A stretch of 64,000 nt of DNA from Prevotellaceae bacterium KH2P17 (GTDB taxonomy: Bacteria > Bacteroidota > Bacteroidia > Bacteroidales > Bacteroidaceae), in contig FZRE01000007.1 in NCBI GenBank assembly GCA_900199655.1, positions 4,553 to 68,552 of the forward strand. The letters are read 5' to 3'. Below are positions 43,167-51,476 of the stretch, piece by piece. The position numbers and the translations under genes were made by a program. Position 1 is the first letter of the stretch, and each line of letters begins with the position of its first letter. The notes under the pieces were generated by a model. That model was not told the DNA's origin, made no database searches, and was given only the letters and a program-made list of their open reading frames with translations.

Positions 43167-44792
43167 TTATTGCCAACCAGGGTTCTGGTGGCCTTGGAGC
43201 TCTGGGTTACGCTGCATCTCATCCAGTGGGATGGGCCACAAGAGGGCGTACTCGGGAATGGCACCCTGCTTAATGACGCCGTCGGGTTTGTTTTGGATGC
43301 GCGCTGATGACAACGCTACCCAATTCAAATTGCCTGAGTGTACGCCAGCAGCTTCGGGGTACAAGTGGGTCCGACGGATATCATCCCAGACCTTGAACTC
43401 AAGTGGGAACTCGTGCAAACGTTCTGTCAGGATGGCTTGAATCAAGTCGTTGCCAGTTGCGGTCACGTCGGCCAGACCTGCGCGTTTACGCACTTGGTTC
43501 AGATAGAGCTTGGCTTCAGCCTCGTTGCCCGTGCGGGCCAGACCCTCTGCAGCAATGAGGAGAATCTCTGAATAGCGGATAGTCGGTACGTTGTAGTCAC
43601 CATCCTTACCGTTCTTCAGGCCGGCCTCATCAAACCACATCCAGCATCCCCAGTTGTTCAACGTATGGCTCATGCCAGTTTCATCAGTGTATTCCTTGAA
43701 AAAGAACTGCTTTTCGTGTCCGCGGATATCAGCAGGCGCATAGCTCTCCAGAATCATATCGCACGGCAGATAGGCGTTGTACAGCACGTCGCCACCCGGA
43801 TGGAACACGCCTTTATTGTTGGCATCCTTCCACTGAAAGGCATCAGCACCAATGGAACGGCAGCCATACGAGTTGCCTACATTGAAGTCCGTGTTGTTGT
43901 ACTCCTTAGCATAGATAATCTCGGAAGAGCTTTTGGTAGTCTTGATTACATTGAACGCCGAGTTCAAGTCATCGGTGCTTCCGCCTGCCTGCTCCAGATG
44001 GTGAACGCCGCCTGTAATGACCTGCTTAGCCATATCTGCTGCTTTCTGGTAGTACTCGTTACCTCCATTAACCGGAGCGCCTGCCCATTGGAGATAAACT
44101 TGGGCCAACAGAGATTGAGCCATTGGCTTTGTAACCCGACAACCATTGTTATAGAAAGTCTTGTTCGGGAGGGCGTTGCCGCTTGTTATATCCAACAAGT
44201 CCTTTTCTATCTTTGCATAAACCTCTGCTGACGGTGTACGTGGCACTGCCATGTTTTCCGGCGACATGTATGGATCGGCTATATAAGGAACATCGCCGAA
44301 CTCCTTCACCAGATAGAAATATGCATACGCACGGAAGAACTTGCCTTGAGCAACATAATTATCCATTATCTCTTGACTCAGCACACCTTCCATTTTAGGG
44401 ATGTTGGCAATAACAAAGTTGGCGCGGGATATGCCTTTATAGAACTCATGCCATAGCTTCATGGCAGGAGAATCGAAAGCCTCAACTGTGAAGGTGCATC
44501 CTTCTGAAGCTGTTGTAAACGTTCTGTCCTTGCGCTTGTCGATATAAAGGCCTGACATGATGCCGCCCCACATGGTAGCCTTAGGAGTCCATCCGCCGTC
44601 AACATCAGTGTTATTCAGATAAGGAACACCACCGAAGTATAGGGCCGACACAGCAGATTCTGCATCCTCCGCGGTCTTCCAGAACTGGTCTGCAGTTTTC
44701 TCATCAAGGGGTTTCTCCTCAAGGAAATCATTACAGGAAGTAAGGGTTGCCATGAGTGCACCTAACATGAATATGTATTTGAGCTTTTTCAT
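43167..44792 (-). CDS. SusD/RagB-family surface lipoprotein (PUL 4)
   Basis: A 541-residue lipoprotein (TLTSC, C20, followed by NDFLEEKPLDEK). RagB/SusD features are FWKTAEDAESAVSALYFGG, GKFFRAYAYFYLVKEFGDVP, PMAQSLLAQVYLQWAGAP, YSEILLIAAEGLARTGNEAE, and YLNQVRKRAGLADV followed by LTERLHEFPLEFKVWDDIRR. The start at 44792 gives the signal peptide and lies 38 bases after the SusC stop. A strong terminator follows. Confidence 0.95.
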   Translation of the reverse strand: MKKLKYIFMLGALMATLTSCNDFLEEKPLDEKTADQFWKTAEDAESAVSALYFGGVPYLNNTDVDGGWTPKATMWGGIMSGLYIDKRKDRTFTTASEGCTFTVEAFDSPAMKLWHEFYKGISRANFVIANIPKMEGVLSQEIMDNYVAQGKFFRAYAYFYLVKEFGDVPYIADPYMSPENMAVPRTPSAEVYAKIEKDLLDITSGNALPNKTFYNNGCRVTKPMAQSLLAQVYLQWAGAPVNGGNEYYQKAADMAKQVITGGVHHLEQAGGSTDDLNSAFNVIKTTKSSSEIIYAKEYNNTDFNVGNSYGCRSIGADAFQWKDANNKGVFHPGGDVLYNAYLPCDMILESYAPADIRGHEKQFFFKEYTDETGMSHTLNNWGCWMWFDEAGLKNGKDGDYNVPTIRYSEILLIAAEGLARTGNEAEAKLYLNQVRKRAGLADVTATGNDLIQAILTERLHEFPLEFKVWDDIRRTHLYPEAAGVHSGNLNWVALSSARIQNKPDGVIKQGAIPEYALLWPIPLDEMQRNPELQGHQNPGWQ

Positions 44793-44830
44793 ATTTGTCT
44801 TATTAACTAATTGAACATGTGAATAATCCA

Positions 44831-47800
44831 TCAGAATGTCACGTTGACACCCAGAGTGAATGTTCTTGGACGTGGGTAGGAGAAGAACTGGCGGTTAGTG
44901 CCCCACTTGTTAGAGCCCAAACGTGTTGAGTTATCCGGGTCGTATCCAAGATAGTCGCTGGCTGTAACAAGGAACAGGTTGTTAAGGTTTGCGTAAACGC
45001 GCAGTGCTGAAAGGCCGAGCTTACCGACAATGTTCTTGTCGAACGTGTACCCTAACTGAATCAAGTTACAGCGCAAGTAGGAGCCATTGGCAACCCAATC
45101 ATCATCTGCGGCGTTATTCGCTCCCTGTCCAAAGTTGTTCAAGCGGATAGCCTGCTCATGACCATTTGGATTCAAAGTAGGATGCCAAGCCTCTGTATAG
45201 AGACGGTCCAAGCCGTTTGTCAAGAAGCGGGCAACCGTTGAGTGGTAGTATTCCTGCATGATATCTGCGCCAAGTGAGAACTGGAAATCAATTGTCAGAT
45301 CAAAGCCTTTGTAGCTGAAGGTGTTGATGAACGAGCCCATCCAGTCAGGCAGACCGTTGCCTATAATCTGGCGGTTCTTGTAAGTAACCTTCTCGCCAAC
45401 CGTTGACGGGATGTTCATAGTTGCCGCATCCCAGTTTGCAGGGTTGCCATCATAGATGCCGGCACGCTTGTAACCATAGAAAGTTGACAGGGGTTCGCCC
45501 TCACGGATCAGCATGTCATAGCCTACGAAGCCATCGAGTGTGATTTGTCTTTTGCCCGATATGGGGTCAACTGACGAGCTCTCGTCCAGCTTCTCCACTT
45601 TGTTTTTATTGAAGCCCATATTCAACGTCGACTTCCACTCAAAGTCCTTGGTCTGGATAGGATAAGCAGTAACCAGCAGGTCGATACCCTGGTTGGACAC
45701 TGCTCCTACGTTATCCATGATGGAGGAGTAACCTGTTGACTCCGGAACAGGGCGGTTCAGAAGCAGGTCTGATGTGTACTTGCGGTAGTAGGACACGTCA
45801 AAGTTCAACCGGTTCTGGAATAAGCCGAGCTCGAAACCAAGGTCCCACTGGAATGTCTTTTCCCATTTCAGCAATGGGTTGGGCATGTTGTCAAGGTAAG
45901 AAACCACGTGCAGGGCATCGCCGATGATGGTGTTTGACTGGCTCACGGTTGCCAGAGAGCCGAACGTACCTATCTCCGAGTTTCCTGTAAGGCCGAACGA
46001 AGTGTGCAACTTCAACCTGCTTACAGCCTTGTTGTCGCGCAGAAACGGCTCGTTCGAAACTACCCAGCCCAAGCCTAATGAGGGGAAGAAGGCGTACTTG
46101 TTATCAGCACCGAACTTGGAAGAACCATCGTAACGGCCGGTAACGGTTGCCAGATAGGTGTCATTATAGTTGTAGGCAACACGAAGGAAGTAAGAGTTCA
46201 TGGTCCACTTATCCCAATCGCTCCCAACACTTGGTCTGTTGGTGCCCGATCCTAAGTTGTAGAATCCGTAGAAGTCGTCAACAAACTTGCTGTCGCTCAT
46301 TCCGGAGTAGTCGTACTTGGACCCTTGCCATGACATACCGGCCATGGCATTGATATGATGCTTACCGAAGTCCTTCAAATAAGTCAGGTAGGTTTCCTCC
46401 TGCCAGTAGAACCTGTCGGAGTTACTTGTGCTGGCAGCACCCTCTGAACTCTGGTTGATGAGCGGCCGCGGTGTGAACGGAGTATAGCTCTTGTCGCGTG
46501 AGCGGCTGTAATCAATACCGTACTGTGTCTTTAAATCCAGGCCTTTTGCCAGATGGAAAGTGAAGGCGGCATTGCCGAATATCTGGGTACGGTAGTTCAT
46601 AGCATACATTCTTTCGAGCAACTCGACAGGGTTTCCAACCCCTTCCGGGCTGTAGCCCTGCGTTCCCTTGCTTGGGTCATTCTGGTTGTTCAGGATGGCC
46701 GTTGTAAGTACATCGTTGGTTTGTGCATAGTGCCCGTCAATCATGACAGGCAGGAAGGGCAGCTGCTCTATCATTGTACGCAAGGCTCCCTGTCCGTAAG
46801 GGTTATCAGATGTACGGTTGCCCCATGTATGGTTCACCATGAGGTTTAAGGAAGTAGAGAGCCACTTGGTAGGTTTGTCATCGTAAGACACCTTTGCATT
46901 CAGGCGTTTGAAGTAGGAGTTCTTCAATATACCTTCCTGGTCAGTATAGTTAACAAAAGCTCCAACGGAATAATCCTTGCCACTGCGCATGATGCTTAGC
47001 TGGTGGTTATGAGACACGGCGGTACGAGAAGCCTCATCCTGCCAGTCGGTGTCGTAGATTGGTACGCCGTTCTTGAACAGGCGAGAGTCTGTGAATATCT
47101 GCGACAAGTCGGTTGTGAAGTTCTTTCCCTGCCAGGCATTCGCATTCTCGAGCCCTTGCTTGAAAGCTGTCATCCACTCGCTGGCGTTCATGACATCCAT
47201 CTTGCGAGCCATTGTGCTAACAGAAACCGAGCCGTCGTAAGCCACGTGCACGCCCTCACCCGCATTGCCCCGCCGGGTTGTAACCATCACAACGCCGTTG
47301 GCACCACGGGCACCGTAGATGGCTGCTGATGAGGCATCCTTCAGCACCTCGATAGACTCAATGTCGTTAGGGTTCAGCAAATCAATGCTCGACATCACCA
47401 CTCCATCTACCACATACAGCGGGTTGGCAGACGCGTTGATGGTTGAGATACCGCGGATGATTACTCGCATTTCGCCTCCAGGCTGCCCGGTGTTGTTGAA
47501 AATGTTCACACCGGCGGCCTTGCCTTTCAGGCCTTCCAGGGCGTTAAAGCCCTGTTGCTTGATAATTTCGTCTCCTTTTGTGGTGGCGATAGAACCGGTC
47601 AGGTCCGACTTACGCATGGTTCCGTAGCCCACAACCACCACTTCGTCGAGCATTTCCTGGTCTTCATTCAGCACTATGCGTAAGTTCGAACCATTTACAC
47701 GTACCTCCTGATTGGTGAAACCTACATAAGAGATTTGTATCAGCTCGCCCTGCTTGGCGCTTACTGATACCTTTCCGTCAATGTCCGTTACGCCACCGGT

Positions 47801-48034
47801 TTTGGTGGATTTAACGACCACGCTGGCACCCACTACCGGTTCGCCAGCCTTATCGACAACAGTCACAACAACATTCCCAACATTCTGCTGGGCCGAAGCT
47901 ACGCTCTTTGCCGAATGTAAACCTACATTATCAGCTGCATTCACCGGAACGGCGAACCAAGACAATGCAAATACGGAGCAGACAAGGAGCGAGCGTTCCG
48001 TTGCTGTAGATAACTTTCTTTGCTTTTTAATCAT
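44831..48034 (-). CDS. SusC-like TonB-dependent transporter (PUL 4)
   Basis: A 1067-residue outer-membrane importer. A signal peptide (about 1-34, AVPVNAA) and a short linker precede the carboxypeptidase-regulatory-like domain (VVTVVDKAGEPVVGASVVVK), the plug (MLDEVVVVGYGTMRKSDLTG; PLYVVDGVVMSSIDLLNPND; VLKDASSAAIYGARGANG) and the barrel ending in RTFTLGVNVTF. ATG at 48034 was chosen; the frame can be extended four codons to a TTG. There is no STN domain and no regulator gene next to it, so its control is unknown. The position between GH92 and the sulfatase suggests a host-glycan oligosaccharide as cargo. Confidence 0.95.
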   Translation of the reverse strand: MIKKQRKLSTATERSLLVCSVFALSWFAVPVNAADNVGLHSAKSVASAQQNVGNVVVTVVDKAGEPVVGASVVVKSTKTGGVTDIDGKVSVSAKQGELIQISYVGFTNQEVRVNGSNLRIVLNEDQEMLDEVVVVGYGTMRKSDLTGSIATTKGDEIIKQQGFNALEGLKGKAAGVNIFNNTGQPGGEMRVIIRGISTINASANPLYVVDGVVMSSIDLLNPNDIESIEVLKDASSAAIYGARGANGVVMVTTRRGNAGEGVHVAYDGSVSVSTMARKMDVMNASEWMTAFKQGLENANAWQGKNFTTDLSQIFTDSRLFKNGVPIYDTDWQDEASRTAVSHNHQLSIMRSGKDYSVGAFVNYTDQEGILKNSYFKRLNAKVSYDDKPTKWLSTSLNLMVNHTWGNRTSDNPYGQGALRTMIEQLPFLPVMIDGHYAQTNDVLTTAILNNQNDPSKGTQGYSPEGVGNPVELLERMYAMNYRTQIFGNAAFTFHLAKGLDLKTQYGIDYSRSRDKSYTPFTPRPLINQSSEGAASTSNSDRFYWQEETYLTYLKDFGKHHINAMAGMSWQGSKYDYSGMSDSKFVDDFYGFYNLGSGTNRPSVGSDWDKWTMNSYFLRVAYNYNDTYLATVTGRYDGSSKFGADNKYAFFPSLGLGWVVSNEPFLRDNKAVSRLKLHTSFGLTGNSEIGTFGSLATVSQSNTIIGDALHVVSYLDNMPNPLLKWEKTFQWDLGFELGLFQNRLNFDVSYYRKYTSDLLLNRPVPESTGYSSIMDNVGAVSNQGIDLLVTAYPIQTKDFEWKSTLNMGFNKNKVEKLDESSSVDPISGKRQITLDGFVGYDMLIREGEPLSTFYGYKRAGIYDGNPANWDAATMNIPSTVGEKVTYKNRQIIGNGLPDWMGSFINTFSYKGFDLTIDFQFSLGADIMQEYYHSTVARFLTNGLDRLYTEAWHPTLNPNGHEQAIRLNNFGQGANNAADDDWVANGSYLRCNLIQLGYTFDKNIVGKLGLSALRVYANLNNLFLVTASDYLGYDPDNSTRLGSNKWGTNRQFFSYPRPRTFTLGVNVTF

Positions 48035-48149
48035 AGTTGTAGTCAAAGTTATTAGTGAATAGATGAATTGGTTTATTCATTTCCAGAGCTGACAGTTGCC
48101 TTCAACCGCCAGCAACACTTTTGTTTTAAGGGTATAATCAAGATTTCGC

Positions 48150-48166
48150 AACCGGCCAGGCCGGTT
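48150..48166. promoter_or_regulatory. GC-rich palindrome upstream of PUL 4 SusC
   Basis: AACCGGCC and GGCCGGTT are perfect eight-base arms around a single A. It lies about 115 bases before the SusC start, in an AT-rich surrounding, and could be an operator or a leader hairpin. No regulator gene is adjacent. Confidence 0.45.
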
Positions 48167-48317
48167 GTCTTATTGACAAAATAAATAACTATTTGGTGTT
48201 TAGAGATTGATATTACCGTGAGCGGGGTTTAACTTGTGCATACTTAATCCTACCTCTGTGTATTCTCTCTTTCCGCAAACGGTAAGTTTATTCATTATAT
48301 TTAAGTCTGTGTCGGTT

Positions 48318-48496
48318 CACTTTTTCTTCCGTTGCCACCCACTTCTTCCGCTTTATTTCGCCAGCACCGCCCAAACTGCCTGTGGCTGGGCGCTGCGAAA
48401 GAGGTGGTGTTCAAGGCGGCTGAAGGATAGCTTCAAGGCCCTTGAAGGATGCCTTCAGGCGCCTTGAAGCATATATCCGCCGCGGCAGGGGGTGCC
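48318..48496. repeat. About 178-bp intergenic repeat, copy C
   Basis: Nearly identical to copy B at 42828-43006 in the same orientation, differing at a handful of positions. It includes the same hairpin units and ends GGCAGGGGGTGCC just before the 3' end of GH92. Copies B and C bracket the SusC/SusD pair of PUL 4. Confidence 0.87.
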
Positions 48497-48503
48497 GAAG
48501 GGC

Positions 48504-50726
48504 TTATTTGCCCATGGTGAACTCCAGCGTTCCGCCGTTCATGATGTCGGAATGCAGGATGTAGTTACGGGTGTACTTGCGGCCGTTCAGCTTGACGGAC
48601 TTCACATAGCAGTCGTCGGCTCCCTTGCGGTTGGTCTTGATGGTGAAGGTTTTTCCGCCCGGCAGGCTTATCTCCACGCGCCTAAGCTGTGGCGAGCCGA
48701 AGCTGTAAACGCCGTTGGCAGGGTCTACGGGGTAGAAGCCCATGCTGCTCAGCACGTACCAGCTGGACATCTGGCCGCAGTCCTCGTTGCCCGAGTAGCC
48801 GTCGATGCGGTTCTTGTACTGCTCGTTCATTACCTTGTTGGCATAGAACTGCGCCTTCTTCTCGGCGCCGGCCCAGTTGTAGAGGTAGATGCAGTGGTGG
48901 CTCGGTTCGTTGCCGTGGGCGTACTGACCGATGAAACCGGAGGCGTTGCCGTTCTTGGTTGCGCTCTGGTCGGTGGCGTAGGTAAAGAAGCGGTCGAGCT
49001 CTTTCTCGAAGTTCTTCTTGCCGCCGAAGAGGCTCACCAGGTCGGGCACGTCCTGCGGAACGTACCAGCGGTACTGCCAGGCGTTGGCCTCGGTGTAGGG
49101 GTTTCCGCCGTTTCCGCCGTACTGCAGGGGGTCGAAGGGCTCCATCCATTTGCCGTCGCTGGTCTTTGCACGGAAGAACTTGGTCTGCGGGTCGAAGAGG
49201 TTGCGGTAGCTGCGGGAGCGGTTGAGGAAGAACTCATAGTCCTCTTGCCGGCCCAGCTCCTTGGCCAGACGGGCCACGCAGGCGTCATCGTAGGCCTCTT
49301 CGAGGGTGATGGAGACCGACTGGCTCTGCAGGTCTTCCGGATAATAGCCGTACTTTTCGAGCACTCTCCAGGGCGAGTTCATGTGCTCACGCAGCGAAGT
49401 TGCCTTCACGGCCTCGAACACCTTGCGGGCATCTACGCCCGGTATGTGTTTCAGGGCGGCGTCAACCATCACCGGGATGGCGTGGTTGCCAATCATGCAG
49501 TAGTTGTCCGTGCCCCACAACTGCCAGATGGGCAGGTATCCGTAGGTATCATACTGGCGCAGCATGCTGTTAACCATGCCGGCAATGCGGTCTTGCTTCA
49601 GGATTGTGTACATGGGGTGGCAGGAGCGGTAGGTATCCCAGAGCGAGAAAGTGCTGTAGTGCGTGTCGCCTTCAGGTAGCTGTCCGGTGGTGTAGTCGGC
49701 GTACATGAACTGGCCGTTCACATCGCTGATGGTGTTGGGTTGTATGTAGGCGTGGTAGAGTCCGGTGTAGAAGATGGCCTTCTGGTCATCAGTGCCGTCA
49801 ATGCGGACGTTGGACAGTTCCTTCTCCCATGCCTTTACGGCCTGGGCATGGATGCCGTCAAAGTCCCACCCCGTGTTTTCCTGCATGTTTGCCTTGGCGT
49901 TCTCGTAGCTCACGGGCGACAGGGCAACCTTGACCATCAGCGGCTCCGTGCTGGGTTCAAAGCTCAACAGGGCCTTCACGTTGCGGCCGTTGGCCCAGTC
50001 GCCGTCGCGGAAGATGAAGTGGTAAGCCTTGAATATCTTGTCCTTAACGGGACGGTTGAACTTGGCGTAGAAGTACACCTTGCGGTACCGCTGCCACCCG
50101 TCGAGGTAGCGATAGCCCTCGAGCGTGTAGGCATCGAGCAGCCTTATCTGGGCGTCGAATATCTTCTTGCGGCCTTTCTCCTTGTCGACCGAGTGGTTGA
50201 GGTCGAACACCAGGTTGTTTGCCTTGCCCGCAGGGAAGGTGTAACGGTGCATGCCGGTGCGGGTGGTAGCGGTGAGTTCGGCCTGCACTCCGCTCTCGTC
50301 GAGCTTCACGCAGTAGTAACCTACGCTGGCTTTCTCGTTCCGGTGCGAGAATGGTGAGCTGAAGTCCTCTGTTCGGGTGAGCTCGTCGAGACTGCGCGAG
50401 GTAGGCATCACGAGCACGTCTACTAAGTCGGCACAGCCCGTACCGCTAAGGTGAGTGTGGCTGAAGCCGTAGATGCGGTTCTCGTTATAGCTGTAGCCGG
50501 AGGGGCAGTAGCCATTGGGAGCATCGTGGGTGTCGGGGCTCAGCTGCACCATACCAAAGGGCATGGTGGCTCCGGGGAACGTGTTGCCCATGAGGCTGTT
50601 CTCATCCACGGCTCCCGTACCGATAAAGGGGTTCACGTACTGGGTTACTCCGTCGCCCTGCTGGGCCTGCACTTGCGCGGCCAGTAGCAACGCTGTAACC
50701 AATGTCATCATTTTTTTTGTTTTCAT
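48504..50726 (-). CDS. GH92 exo-alpha-mannosidase
   Basis: A 740-residue calcium-dependent exo-alpha-mannosidase that trims mannose from N-glycans. A signal peptide (about 1-22, VQAQ) makes it periplasmic. The N-terminal beta-sandwich has VNPFIGTGAVDENSLMGNTF and PGATMPFGMVQLSPDTHDA. The catalytic (alpha/alpha)6 domain has DTHYSTFSLWDTYRSCHPMY, EANAWQYRWYVPQDVPDLV, GNEPSHHCIYLYNWAG and GNEDCGQMSSWYVLSSMGFY, the last two with the acidic residues used in GH92 catalysis. The start at 50726 gives the signal peptide; the frame extends 39 codons upstream without support. A -7 element stands 43 bases upstream. It should complement the GH18 enzyme of PUL 1 in N-glycan use. Confidence 0.95.
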   Translation of the reverse strand: MKTKKMMTLVTALLLAAQVQAQQGDGVTQYVNPFIGTGAVDENSLMGNTFPGATMPFGMVQLSPDTHDAPNGYCPSGYSYNENRIYGFSHTHLSGTGCADLVDVLVMPTSRSLDELTRTEDFSSPFSHRNEKASVGYYCVKLDESGVQAELTATTRTGMHRYTFPAGKANNLVFDLNHSVDKEKGRKKIFDAQIRLLDAYTLEGYRYLDGWQRYRKVYFYAKFNRPVKDKIFKAYHFIFRDGDWANGRNVKALLSFEPSTEPLMVKVALSPVSYENAKANMQENTGWDFDGIHAQAVKAWEKELSNVRIDGTDDQKAIFYTGLYHAYIQPNTISDVNGQFMYADYTTGQLPEGDTHYSTFSLWDTYRSCHPMYTILKQDRIAGMVNSMLRQYDTYGYLPIWQLWGTDNYCMIGNHAIPVMVDAALKHIPGVDARKVFEAVKATSLREHMNSPWRVLEKYGYYPEDLQSQSVSITLEEAYDDACVARLAKELGRQEDYEFFLNRSRSYRNLFDPQTKFFRAKTSDGKWMEPFDPLQYGGNGGNPYTEANAWQYRWYVPQDVPDLVSLFGGKKNFEKELDRFFTYATDQSATKNGNASGFIGQYAHGNEPSHHCIYLYNWAGAEKKAQFYANKVMNEQYKNRIDGYSGNEDCGQMSSWYVLSSMGFYPVDPANGVYSFGSPQLRRVEISLPGGKTFTIKTNRKGADDCYVKSVKLNGRKYTRNYILHSDIMNGGTLEFTMGK

Positions 50727-50768
50727 GTTACTGTTGTGTTGGTGTTTGATAGGACTGGTATACAGTTG

Positions 50769-50776
50769 CAAAGATA
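50769..50776 (-). promoter_or_regulatory. -7 element of the GH92 promoter
   Basis: TATCTTTG on the minus strand matches TAnnTTTG. No TTTG stands at the usual -33 distance. Confidence 0.5.
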
Positions 50777-51003
50777 TAAAAAACATGTTACAACGGGTAG
50801 CCTTTGGCAAGTTTTTTTTGCTCAGGCAGCGCTTCAGGTGCATTTTTACAACTTTGGCAGTGCCGGCGGGCGGCTGTTTACGGGGGCACGTTCCGCGCGG
50901 CCGGCCGGTAGCAGAAACCGGGCTGCAGCCGTTAGGGCAGGGCCTGAAAGTTCTCCTACGGGTCTAAAGAACAGTGCCCCGGCAGTGCCGAAGGCAGCAT
51001 TCG

Positions 51004-51075
51004 GGAACTTTCGACACTTGTCGCACGATTATGCGACAGGTGTCACACAATTGTTTGACACCTGTCGAAAGTTCC
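51004..51075. repeat. 72-bp triple-palindrome element, copy 4
   Basis: It has the same outer arms (GGAACTTTCGACAC / GTCGAAAGTTCC). The inner dyads have changed in a compensating way: the second is TGCGACAGGTGTCACA and the third TTTGACACCTGTCGAA. Confidence 0.85.
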
Positions 51076-51298
51076 TGCTTATATCCGGAAAGCCCGCCGG
51101 CAACGGCCTGGCGGAAGGCAAACCGCTGGTTACAAGACGCTAAAAACTGATTTTTTACATTTTAAAACAATAACAACAACCGTTAAAAATCTTAAACTTT
51201 CAGGGCCTAACAGACCAACTTGTCAAATTCTTTTGTGGATTTGCAACGCCTATTTGATTAGTGGGCAGAGAGTTAAAATTATCAATTATAAAAGCCAA

Positions 51299-51454
51299 AT
51301 GAAAATTAAAAAGTTTTATGTGGCTCCGTGCACCGACACTATTCAAGTGTTCACGGAGAATTTGTTGGCGCCCCTGTCAACGCAAAATGGAGGAAACGCC
51401 CAAGATGAATTCATGGATGAAAATGATGACGAGGAAGCTCCTTTCGGTTTTTAA
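51299..51454 (+). CDS. 51-residue acidic peptide upstream of a fimbrillin gene
   Basis: The peptide starts MKIKKFYVAPCTDTIQVFTE and ends in an acidic stretch DENDDEEAPFGF. It has no signal peptide or membrane helix. A basic N-terminus, a central LLAPLSTQNGG segment and an acidic tail ending in an aromatic residue give it an ordered layout. It lies 22 bases before the fimbrillin-like gene, so they are probably co-transcribed. An in-frame ATG upstream (51233) would add 22 residues and is less likely. No known family is assigned. I recall similar short basic-to-acidic peptides near fimbrillin genes in Prevotella, but the function is unknown. Confidence 0.6.
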   Translation: MKIKKFYVAPCTDTIQVFTENLLAPLSTQNGGNAQDEFMDENDDEEAPFGF

Positions 51455-51476
51455 CAGCAAAATCAAGTTACAAAAG

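Larger units (their letters stand above)
48035..48503. other. Intergenic region upstream of PUL 4 SusC
   Basis: No gene is present. The 5' leader region holds a palindrome AACCGGCC-A-GGCCGGTT (48150-48166), then copy C of the 178-bp repeat fills 48318-48496 and ends eight bases from the GH92 stop codon. No clear -33/-7 pair was found. Confidence 0.6.
50727..51298. other. Divergent intergenic region between GH92 and the peptide gene
   Basis: No gene is supported. It contains the GH92 promoter, copy 4 of the triple-palindrome element, and the leader of the small peptide gene, where only an imperfect -7 element (TGGATTTG near 51236) is seen. Confidence 0.6.
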
